Below are positions 1 to 5,026 of a stretch of DNA of 5,026 nt, piece by piece (the stretch's first letter is position 1; each line of letters starts with the position of its first letter). Position numbers and translations under genes: made by a program. Under the pieces are notes generated by a model. That model worked only from the letters and a program-made list of their open reading frames with translations, made no database searches and was not told the origin of the DNA. Origin of the DNA: a bacterium (GTDB lineage Bacteria; Atribacterota; Phoenicimicrobiia; Phoenicimicrobiales; Phoenicimicrobiaceae); NCBI GenBank assembly GCA_018819665.1, contig JAHJOY010000170.1, positions 1 to 5,026 on the forward strand, read 5' to 3'.

Positions 1-1161
1 AGAGCTTTAAGAGCTCTTAATATTCCAGTAGATATATATCATTTTAATGAAGGGCATGCAGTTTTAGCTGGATTAGAGCTGATGAATGAAAAAATGAACG
101 CAGGCATGTCATTTGATGAAGCGTGGGAATCAACTCGTAAAGAAGTAGTTTTTACAACTCATACTCCAATCAGAGCAGGAAATGAAAACCATAGTATAGA
201 GACGCTTGTGTATATGGGTGCGAATTTAGGTTTTTCAGTAGAACAAATGAGTCGTATTGGTGGGATACCATTTAATATGACGGTGGCAGCACTAAGACTA
301 TCCAGAAAATCAAATGCTGTATCTGAATTACATACGCAAACAGCAAACAAAATGTGGGGAAAAATAAAGAACAGATCAAAAATCATTGGAATAACCAATG
401 CCATTCATGTGGGAACATGGGTAGACAAAAGAATGAGAAAAAAGTTTTTAAACTTAGATGAAATGTGGAATAATCACCTGGAAATAAAGAAAGAACTAAC
501 CAATTTTGTGGAGAGGCGATGTGGGGTTAAGTTGAATCTTAATGCGCTTTTAATTGGATTTTCCAGAAGGGCTACTTCTTATAAAAGAAGTGATTTAATA
601 TTTAAAGATGAAAAACGATTAGAAAAACATTTAAAAGAGGGAAAAGTTCAAATTATTTTCTCGGGCAAAGCACATTCGTTAGATACAATGGGTAAAAAAG
701 TCGTGTTAAATTTAGTTGAAATGTCAAAAAAATATCCTAATAGTGTAGTTTTTATGGAGAATTACGATATGGAGATTGGACAAATGCTTACCAGAGGCTG
801 TGATGTTTGGCTAAATAACCCGAGAAGACCGAACGAAGCAAGTGGTACCTCCGGTATGAAAGCAGCGATGAATGGAGTGCTAAACTGTTCGATTTTAGAC
901 GGATGGTGGCCAGAAGCGTGTAAAGATGGCATTAACGGTTGGGCAATTGGAGACGAAAATATACCCGAAACAGTTGAAGAACAAGATGAAAGAGATGCAA
1001 AAGCTCTTTATGATACATTGCTTAAAAAAGTTATTCCTACATATTATAACCATCATCAAAAATGGTTGGAAATGATGAAAGAAAGTATCGAGTCGACAAA
1101 AACGTTTTTTTCGGTAGATAGAATGATTAATGATTACTATGAACTACTATACAAAAAATAA
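1..1161 (+). CDS. glgP: alpha-glucan (glycogen/maltodextrin) phosphorylase, 3' part
   Basis: The frame is open from base 1 without a start, so the N-terminus lies outside the window; 386 codons remain. The family (GT35) is a cytoplasmic PLP enzyme that releases glucose 1-phosphate from non-reducing ends of alpha-1,4-glucans. Numbering from the first visible codon, I see the motif HFNEGHA near residue 14, FTTHTP (51-56), FNMTVAALRLS (91-101), ITNAIHVGTW (131-140), RRATSYKR (189-196), which aligns with the phosphate-binding KRIHEYKR of muscle phosphorylase, FSGKAH (220-225) and EASGTSGMKAA (279-289). Lys287 in the last motif is the expected PLP Schiff-base lysine. The following LDGWWPEA is typical of the bacterial/archaeal alpha-glucan phosphorylase subfamily rather than the classical MalP/GlgP type. 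The C-terminus (FFSVDRM...YYELLY) ends as that subfamily does, so the 3' end is intact. malQ follows after 37 bp, probably in the same transcript. The physiological substrate, glycogen or imported maltodextrin, cannot be told from here. Confidence 0.95.
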   Translation, partial: RALRALNIPVDIYHFNEGHAVLAGLELMNEKMNAGMSFDEAWESTRKEVVFTTHTPIRAGNENHSIETLVYMGANLGFSVEQMSRIGGIPFNMTVAALRLSRKSNAVSELHTQTANKMWGKIKNRSKIIGITNAIHVGTWVDKRMRKKFLNLDEMWNNHLEIKKELTNFVERRCGVKLNLNALLIGFSRRATSYKRSDLIFKDEKRLEKHLKEGKVQIIFSGKAHSLDTMGKKVVLNLVEMSKKYPNSVVFMENYDMEIGQMLTRGCDVWLNNPRRPNEASGTSGMKAAMNGVLNCSILDGWWPEACKDGINGWAIGDENIPETVEEQDERDAKALYDTLLKKVIPTYYNHHQKWLEMMKESIESTKTFFSVDRMINDYYELLYKK

Positions 1162-1182
1162 GAAATTTCTTAGTGGCCAAGA

Positions 1183-1192
1183 AAGATGGTGA
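1183..1192 (+). promoter_or_regulatory. ribosome binding site of malQ
   Basis: AAGATGGTGA matches the ideal AAGGAGGTGA at 8 of 10 positions and ends 6 nt before the ATG at 1199, which fixes the malQ start. Just upstream, TTTCTT (1166-1171) and AAGAAA (1179-1184) are complementary across 7 nt. They could form a weak AT-rich hairpin touching the first bases of this site. Confidence 0.7.
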
Positions 1193-1198
1193 ACCGAA

Positions 1199-2701
1199 AT
1201 GCAATTTAATAGAGCAAGCGGAGTGCTTTTGCACCTCACATCATTGCCTTCCAGGTATGGAATTGGCGACTTTGGCAAAGAAGCATATAATTTCATAGAT
1301 TTTTTAAAAAAAGTGAATCAAAAACTGTGGCAAATATTACCGCTTAATCCGCCTGACCACGAAGGATCACCTTACAAATGTTTTTCTGCTTTTGCTGGGA
1401 ATACCTTACTAATTAGTATAGACAAGTTAATTCAAGATGATTTGCTAAGAGTGGAAGAAGTAACTAATGTGCCAAACTTTTCTGAGGAAAAAATCGAATT
1501 TTCCAAAGTAATTAAATTTAAAAACGAATTGTTTCTAAAAGCATTTAATCGGTTTGACGAATTAGCAGAAGGCGATAGATATGTGCAGTTTAAAAAACAA
1601 AATGAATATTGGCTTTCAGACTTTTGTCTTTATATGGCCCTCAAAGAACACTTCAATAATAGAGTATGGAACTACTGGGATGCAGATATTGCATTCAGAG
1701 AAAAACAAGCCATAGAGAGATATCAAAACAAATTAGCAAATAAAATACGTTACCAAGAGTTCCTGCAATATATTTTTTCAAAACAATGGAATGAATTAAA
1801 ATATTATGCGAATCATAACAATATAAAAATTATAGGGGATTTGCCTATTTTTGTAGCACATGATAACAGTGATGTGTGGGTATATCCTGAGTTATTCGAT
1901 TTAGATGATAAAGGCAATCCTCGAAAAGTGGCAGGAGTACCGCCTGATTATTTTAGCAAAACAGGACAGCTTTGGGGGAATCCACACTTTAAGTGGAAAC
2001 GTATGCGAGAAGATAATTTCTTGTGGTGGAGAAAACGTTTTGAAAAACTATTTGAACAGGTAGATATTACCAGAATAGACCATTTTAGGGGATTTGAAGC
2101 ATACTGGGAGGTCGATGCATCGGAAAAGACAGCCGTAAAAGGCAAATGGGTAAAAGCGCCCGGATACGAACTTTTTTCCGCAGTAAAACATCACTTAGGG
2201 GATCTGCCAATTATAGTTGAAGACTTAGGATTTATAACTCCGGAAGTCAATGAGATGAAGAAAAAATTTGGATTTCCGGGGATGAAGATTTTACAATTTT
2301 CATTTGATGAAAAAACTCCTATAAAATCAAGACCAGACGGTTATGAAAAACACTGCGTGGTGTACACGGGAACACATGATAATGACACATTGCTGGCATG
2401 GTACAGAGGGTTAAAGCAATCAAAAAATACGAGCATATTAAAAATATTAGAAAAATACTATGGCATAAATAATGAGATGAGCGAAGAAAAGGTTTGTTGG
2501 GCACTGATTGAAGTGGCTTACAAGACAAGTGCAAATTTTGTAATAGTTCCGCTTCAAGATATTTTATGCCTTGATAACCAAGCGAGAATGAATTACCCAG
2601 GAACAGTTGGCGGCAATTGGCTATGGCGATATAAAAGGGAAGATATTACGAAAGAAATGGAAAAGAAGTTAGCCATTCTTGCCCAAAAATACCATCGTTA
2701 A
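1199..2701 (+). CDS. malQ: 4-alpha-glucanotransferase (amylomaltase)
   Basis: This complete 500-aa protein is of normal length for bacterial amylomaltase (GH77). The cytoplasmic enzyme moves alpha-1,4-glucan segments between maltodextrins, releasing glucose and making longer chains for the phosphorylase next to it. Visible landmarks are the N-terminal SGVLLHLTSLPSRYGIGDFG (7-26), GSPYKCFSAFAGN (56-68), IGDLPIFVAHDNSDVW (212-227) and the acceptor-site loop VPPDYFSKTGQLWGNP (247-262). The three catalytic carboxylates are all in place: Asp294 in TRIDHFRG (nucleophile), Glu341 in IIVEDLG (acid/base) and Asp394 in GTHDND. These positions are almost the same as in Thermus aquaticus amylomaltase (293, 340, 395). 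One local oddity is LNPPDHEGSPY where many homologues read LGPTGYGDSPY. The ATG is supported by the site at 1183-1192 and by the usual N-terminal sequence. Translation ends at two in-frame stops, TAA TAA. It is probably co-transcribed with glgP. Confidence 0.97.
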   Translation: MQFNRASGVLLHLTSLPSRYGIGDFGKEAYNFIDFLKKVNQKLWQILPLNPPDHEGSPYKCFSAFAGNTLLISIDKLIQDDLLRVEEVTNVPNFSEEKIEFSKVIKFKNELFLKAFNRFDELAEGDRYVQFKKQNEYWLSDFCLYMALKEHFNNRVWNYWDADIAFREKQAIERYQNKLANKIRYQEFLQYIFSKQWNELKYYANHNNIKIIGDLPIFVAHDNSDVWVYPELFDLDDKGNPRKVAGVPPDYFSKTGQLWGNPHFKWKRMREDNFLWWRKRFEKLFEQVDITRIDHFRGFEAYWEVDASEKTAVKGKWVKAPGYELFSAVKHHLGDLPIIVEDLGFITPEVNEMKKKFGFPGMKILQFSFDEKTPIKSRPDGYEKHCVVYTGTHDNDTLLAWYRGLKQSKNTSILKILEKYYGINNEMSEEKVCWALIEVAYKTSANFVIVPLQDILCLDNQARMNYPGTVGGNWLWRYKREDITKEMEKKLAILAQKYHR

Positions 2702-2890
2702 TAAATTGTTAAAAAGTTTTTCTAGGTGCCCTTATTTACACATAAATCCACACAGATAGATATTCAAATCTCCCCCTTCTTTTTTTAAGGGATCCTACAC
2801 CACGACTCTTTCTCAGGATTGATCTTTCTTAAAATTTCAACCCACAAACCCACAAAACTCCAAATTTATAAAAAAAACGCGTAAGTTATT
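2702..2890. other. gene-free spacer between malQ and the his promoter
   Basis: I find no supportable gene here on either strand; reading frames are short and interrupted. The + strand is strongly biased: bases 2821-2870 contain 14 C and only 1 G. CCCTT (2774-2778) and AAGGG (2787-2791) can pair around a loop of 8 nt, but no T-run follows on either strand, so this is not a convincing terminator. ATCCT (2792-2796) and AGGAT (2815-2819) form a second weak pair with an 18-nt loop. Transcription of malQ must end here or read through, but no intrinsic terminator is apparent. The texture suggests a decayed intergenic repeat, which is inference only. Confidence 0.6.
2840..2855. repeat. two tandem copies of ACCCACAA
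   Basis: The 8-mer ACCCACAA occurs twice in direct succession, inside the C-rich, G-poor part of the spacer. No function can be assigned. It may be slippage in low-complexity sequence. Confidence 0.6.
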
Positions 2891-2891
2891 A

Positions 2892-2935
2892 TGTCAAGTT
2901 ACTATTGACAAAATTTTAAAACAATGTTAAAATTT
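2892..2935. promoter_or_regulatory. two adjacent dyads over the his promoter, candidate operators
   Basis: Dyad 1 is TGTCAA-N7-TTGACA (2892-2910) and its right arm is the -35 element. Dyad 2 is AAATTTTAA-N7-TTAAAATTT (2911-2935) and its right arm contains the -10. Both are perfect in their arms, both have 7-nt centres, and the centres (2901 and 2923) are 22 bp apart, about two helical turns. A dimeric repressor bound here would block RNA polymerase. Dyad 2 is pure A/T in its arms and could arise by chance in such a region, so a regulatory role is inference. I cannot name a regulator. Confidence 0.35.
2905..2933 (+). promoter_or_regulatory. sigma-A type promoter for hisZ-hisG
   Basis: The -35 is TTGACA (2905-2910), a perfect consensus. 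The -10 is TAAAAT (2928-2933), 5 of 6 bases, with the optimal 17-nt spacer. TG at 2925-2926 plus one base makes it an extended -10. An A-run lies upstream at 2870-2877. Transcription should start near 2940, giving a leader of about 130 nt before hisZ. It is well placed as the only strong promoter between malQ and hisZ. Confidence 0.8.
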
Positions 2936-2942
2936 CTCTAAA

Positions 2943-2996
2943 TTTAACTCGTTAATACTTTAACGAATTAAAGAATGAAAATTAAATTAATCGTTA
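2943..2996 (+). promoter_or_regulatory. leader inverted repeats with two alternative pairings
   Basis: TCGTTAA (2949-2955) and TTAACGA (2960-2966) form a 7-bp stem with a TACT loop. Past one C-A mismatch the stem continues with TTTAA (2943-2947) and TTAAA (2968-2972). The right arm can instead pair downstream: TAACGA plus TTAA, with one bulged A (2961-2971), matches TTAATCGTTA (2987-2996). The two structures exclude each other. They begin within a few bases of the predicted transcript start. This shape would fit a switch, but the sequence is AT-rich, no known riboswitch core is visible, and a role is inference. Confidence 0.35.
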
Positions 2997-3018
2997 GCTA
3001 GCGACTAGTTTAAAAAAA

Positions 3019-3046
3019 GTTTATTAATTTTACCGGATTAATAAAC
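3019..3046 (+). promoter_or_regulatory. 10-bp hairpin in the his leader
   Basis: GTTTATTAAT (3019-3028) and ATTAATAAAC (3037-3046) are perfectly complementary around the 8-nt loop TTTACCGG. The stem ends 11 nt before the hisZ ribosome binding site. With one G-C pair it is weak, and no T-run follows on the + strand, so it is not a terminator in that direction. It may influence ribosome access or transcript stability, or mean nothing. Confidence 0.45.
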
Positions 3047-3057
3047 CAGGAAAGGAT

Positions 3058-3064
3058 AAGAGGT
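3058..3064 (+). promoter_or_regulatory. ribosome binding site of hisZ
   Basis: AAGAGGT with the core GAGGT lies 8 nt before the ATG at 3073 and supports that start. A second purine-rich stretch, AGGAAAGGA (3048-3056), lies just upstream and is too far away to be the main site. Confidence 0.7.
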
Positions 3065-3072
3065 CAAAGTAG

Positions 3073-4314
3073 ATGAATATTCCTGAAGGACTAAATGACT
3101 TGTTACCAGAAGAAGTTTTCAAAAGAAGATTTTTAGAGAATAAAATAAGTCAGGTCTTTAACAAGTGGGGTTATCAAGAGATAATTACTCCTACTTTTGA
3201 GTTTTATGAAATATTAGCTAAGGGTGCAGGGTCAATTATGAAAAAGGAGATGATTAAGTTTTTTGACCGAGAAGGAAATATTATTGCCCTTCGCCCGGAG
3301 ATGACCACCCCTATTGCCAGAGTAACCTCAACTAAATTAAAAGGGGAGCCCAAACCGTTGAGATTTTATTATATAAGTAATGTATTTAGGTATGATGATC
3401 TTAAAACGGGGAACCGAAAAGAATTTAATCAGGCAGGAGTAGAGTTAATAGGAGTAAATAGTAAAGAGGCAGATGCAGAGGTTATTGCTTTAGCAGTGGA
3501 GTGTTTGAAAAACAGCGGCCTTAAAAAATTTTTTATAGATATAGGCCATATCAATTTTTTTAATGGAGTTATGGAATCAATAAAAGTTAAAGAGAAAAGA
3601 AAACAGGAAATTAAAAAAGCAATTTTGAATAAAGATTTTGTGTTACTGGAAAAGATATTATCCTTGGAAGACATAAAGGATAGGGAAAAGGAATTTATCT
3701 TAAAGATGCCAACCCTAAGGGGAGGAGAAGAAGTATTAGAAGAGGCAGAAAAGATGATAGACAATAAATTATCGCTATCTGCCCTAAAAGAAATAAAAGA
3801 GATCTATAATCTTTTGAGAGATTACGGATTAGAAGAATATATTCTGATAGATTTGGGAATTATACGAAATTTTGATTACTATACCGGAATTATATTTGAA
3901 GGTTATACTGATTATTTAGGATTCCCAGTCTGTGGTGGGGGGAGATATGATAATCTATGTGCAAAGTTTGGTAAGGACTTACCCTCTACCGGATTTGCTA
4001 TCGGGATAGAAAGATTGGCTACAATTTTAGAGAAAGAAGATACAAATTCATTAAAGTTAGAGAGGCCCGATAAGTATTTAGTGTATTATCAGAATAATAA
4101 AACATATTTTAAAAAAGCCCTGGTAGTAGCTGAAAATCTAAGAAAGAAAGGATTGATTGTAGAGTTAGAGATAGGCAAAAGAGAATATGAAAAGGTGTTA
4201 AACTATGCTCGTTTCAGAGGGATAAAATATATTCTAATAATAGCTGACGATCAATCAGGTAAAATAAAAAGAATTGAAGTAATATCGGAAAAAAAGGAAA
4301 TTATAAACTTATGA
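3073..4314 (+). CDS. hisZ: ATP phosphoribosyltransferase regulatory subunit HisZ
   Basis: HisZ is a catalytically inactive relative of class II histidyl-tRNA synthetase that assembles with short HisG in the cytoplasm, making it active and sensitive to histidine. The 413-aa product has the HisRS-like fold signature: IALRPEMTTPIAR (71-83), motif-2-like FYYISNVFRYD (98-108) with EFNQAGVELIG (117-127), IRNFDYYTGIIFEGY (264-278), CGGGRYD (287-293) and the motif-3-like STGFAIGIERL (305-315). RPEMT instead of RPEGT and FRYDDLKTGNR instead of FRxERPQxGR speak for HisZ over a true HisRS, as does the overlapping hisG. Residues about 333-405 look like an anticodon-binding-type alpha/beta domain, a part absent from the shortest HisZ proteins (around 275-330 aa). 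The start is set by the ribosome binding site at 3058-3064 and the typical MNIPEGLNDLLPEE N-terminus. It is the first gene after the promoter at 2905-2933. Confidence 0.93.
   Translation: MNIPEGLNDLLPEEVFKRRFLENKISQVFNKWGYQEIITPTFEFYEILAKGAGSIMKKEMIKFFDREGNIIALRPEMTTPIARVTSTKLKGEPKPLRFYYISNVFRYDDLKTGNRKEFNQAGVELIGVNSKEADAEVIALAVECLKNSGLKKFFIDIGHINFFNGVMESIKVKEKRKQEIKKAILNKDFVLLEKILSLEDIKDREKEFILKMPTLRGGEEVLEEAEKMIDNKLSLSALKEIKEIYNLLRDYGLEEYILIDLGIIRNFDYYTGIIFEGYTDYLGFPVCGGGRYDNLCAKFGKDLPSTGFAIGIERLATILEKEDTNSLKLERPDKYLVYYQNNKTYFKKALVVAENLRKKGLIVELEIGKREYEKVLNYARFRGIKYILIIADDQSGKIKRIEVISEKKEIINL
4294..4298 (+). promoter_or_regulatory. ribosome binding site of hisG, inside the end of hisZ
   Basis: AAGGA lies 12 nt before the hisG ATG, a slightly long spacing. 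Because the hisG start overlaps the hisZ stop (ATGA, 4311-4314), translational coupling probably matters as much as this site. Confidence 0.5.
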
Positions 4315-4997
4315 GTAGAGAAAACAATACCAATTATTTAGTGATTGCTTTATCCAGCGGGAAATTATTTAAACCTTCTATCAAATTATTAGAAGGAATC
4401 GGGATAGATTTAAAGGGCGGGAAAGAGATAAACAGGAAACTTGCATTTTTTAATCATAATCAGGAGATTAAATTTGTTATTACCAGGCCTAAAGATAATC
4501 CCACCTATGTCGAATGCGGGGCGGCAGATATCGGGATTGTGGGGGAGGATGTATTATTAGAAGAAAAAAAAGATGTTTATAGGCTCATAGATTTAAAGTT
4601 CGGAAATTGCAAGATGGTATTAGCTGTCCCAGAGGAAAGAGAGCAAGAAAAATATTATAAAAATAACGGACATCGCTTAAGAGTAGCTACTAAATATCCC
4701 CGCATTGCCGGAGATTATTTTAAAGAAAAAGGAATATATGTAGAATTAATTAAACTCTATGGATCAGTAGAATTGGCCCCCCAGATAGGCTTAGCAGATA
4801 TGATTGTCGATATTGTTTCTACCGGGCGTACCCTAAAGGAAAATAAGCTAATAATAGTTGATGAGATAATCCCCCTTAGTGCCCAGCTTATCGTTAATAG
4901 GATTAGTTACAAGACTAAACATAAAAGAATTACCAGGCTTTTGCAGGATATTAAAAAATTTATATCCTTAGAGTCAGGTAAAATTGCGGAATATTAA
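4311..4997 (+). CDS. hisG: ATP phosphoribosyltransferase catalytic subunit, short form HisG
   Basis: HisG joins PRPP and ATP to give phosphoribosyl-ATP, the first committed step of histidine synthesis, in the cytoplasm. At 228 aa this is the short form: the periplasmic-binding-protein-like catalytic domains are present, but the roughly 80-aa histidine-binding domain of long HisG is missing, so it depends on HisZ encoded just upstream. Visible are FVITRPKDNPTYVECGAADIGI (55-76), GEDVLLEE (78-85), VATKYPRIAGDYF (125-137) and the family signature from Glu154 to Leu175 (E-x5-G-x-A-x2-I-x-D-I-x2-T-G-x-T-L), which carries the PRPP loop DIVSTGRTL. One oddity is LSSGKL (14-19) where most short HisG proteins have (L/M)PKGR(L/I); the basic Lys and Arg are replaced by Ser and Lys. 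The rest of the protein is intact, so I expect it to be functional. It overlaps hisZ by 4 bp. Confidence 0.95.
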   Translation: MSRENNTNYLVIALSSGKLFKPSIKLLEGIGIDLKGGKEINRKLAFFNHNQEIKFVITRPKDNPTYVECGAADIGIVGEDVLLEEKKDVYRLIDLKFGNCKMVLAVPEEREQEKYYKNNGHRLRVATKYPRIAGDYFKEKGIYVELIKLYGSVELAPQIGLADMIVDIVSTGRTLKENKLIIVDEIIPLSAQLIVNRISYKTKHKRITRLLQDIKKFISLESGKIAEY

Positions 4998-5026
4998 CGA
5001 AGAAAGGACTGGTTTAGAGTTGATAA
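4998..5026 (+). other. possible start of the next his-operon gene at the window edge
   Basis: After the hisG stop, AGAAAGGA (5001-5008) looks like a ribosome binding site and TTG at 5020-5022 could be a start codon 11 nt later, giving only fMet-Ile before the window ends. In HisZ/short-HisG operons hisD often follows, but two codons cannot identify a gene. No terminator is seen after hisG, which agrees with the operon continuing. Confidence 0.3.

Noticed and set aside
574..591. Perfect 7-bp hairpin ACTTCTT/AAGAAGT inside glgP
   Set aside because: It falls on codons of the conserved phosphate-binding motif, so protein constraint and chance explain it well enough.
2711..2721. AAAAAGTTTTT after malQ as a terminator
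   Set aside because: The arms are separated by one base, cannot fold into a hairpin, and have no G-C content.
2865..2897. Divergent promoter on the - strand, using TTGACA complementary to 2892-2897
   Set aside because: The nearest good -10 (TATAAA) is 21 nt away, too far, and there is no gene on that strand to be read.
2975..3001. Eight-codon reading frame MKIKLIVS in the his leader, a possible leader peptide
   Set aside because: It has no His codons and only a weak AAAGA upstream, so it does not look like a classical his attenuator peptide.
3010..3046. Intrinsic terminator on the - strand (the 10-bp hairpin followed by a T-run at 3012-3018 read in reverse)
   Set aside because: The stem has a single G-C pair and no - strand gene lies upstream of it. 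The T-run is probably the AT-rich background.
2940..3072. T-box riboswitch for hisZ
   Set aside because: The conserved T-box sequence (AGGGTGG...ACCGCG type) is absent and the leader is shorter than usual T-box leaders.
3429..3764. Open frame of 111 codons on the - strand inside hisZ
   Set aside because: It lies wholly within a well-supported gene in the opposite direction and has no recognisable protein features.
3073..4314. Histidyl-tRNA synthetase (hisS) as identity of the 413-aa protein
   Set aside because: The ATP/histidine motifs are the HisZ versions (RPEMT, FRYDDLKTG) and the gene overlaps a short-form hisG.

Overview
The window is an AT-rich bacterial segment with all recognisable genes on the + strand, in two functional blocks separated by a 371-bp intergenic region. 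The left block (1-2701) is for alpha-glucan breakdown: the 3' part of an alpha-glucan/glycogen phosphorylase gene (glgP, cut by the window start), then after 37 bp a complete 4-alpha-glucanotransferase gene (malQ). The right block (3073-5026) starts histidine biosynthesis: hisZ and a short-form hisG overlap by 4 bp (ATGA), and there is a possible start of a further gene at the right edge.

The two left-hand enzymes work together. GlgP removes glucose units from alpha-1,4-glucan as glucose 1-phosphate. MalQ rearranges the short maltodextrins left over into longer chains that GlgP can use again. The two right-hand proteins form one enzyme: HisG (228 aa) has no C-terminal regulatory domain, and proteins of this type need the HisRS-like HisZ to be active and to respond to histidine. 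Together they join PRPP and ATP in the first step of histidine synthesis.

The intergenic region (2702-3072) is the least explained part. Its left half has no gene and no convincing terminator; it is C-rich and G-poor on this strand and may be a decayed dispersed repeat. Its right half holds a very good sigma-A type promoter (TTGACA, 17-nt spacer, TG-extended TAAAAT). Two adjacent dyads cover that promoter, and it should produce a leader of about 130 nt with several inverted repeats ahead of hisZ. I see no T-box motif and no His-rich leader peptide. If his control is encoded here, it would be a repressor on the dyads or an RNA structure I do not recognise.

The organism is probably a low-GC anaerobic bacterium: base composition, AGA/ATA-rich codon use, the HisZ plus short HisG pair, and the GlgP type (WW motif after the PLP lysine) would suit Clostridia-like Firmicutes or a candidate phylum such as Atribacterota. 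The sequence alone does not decide this. Gene content is ordinary metabolism; I found no convincing new system. The regulatory region ahead of hisZ is the part most worth checking.
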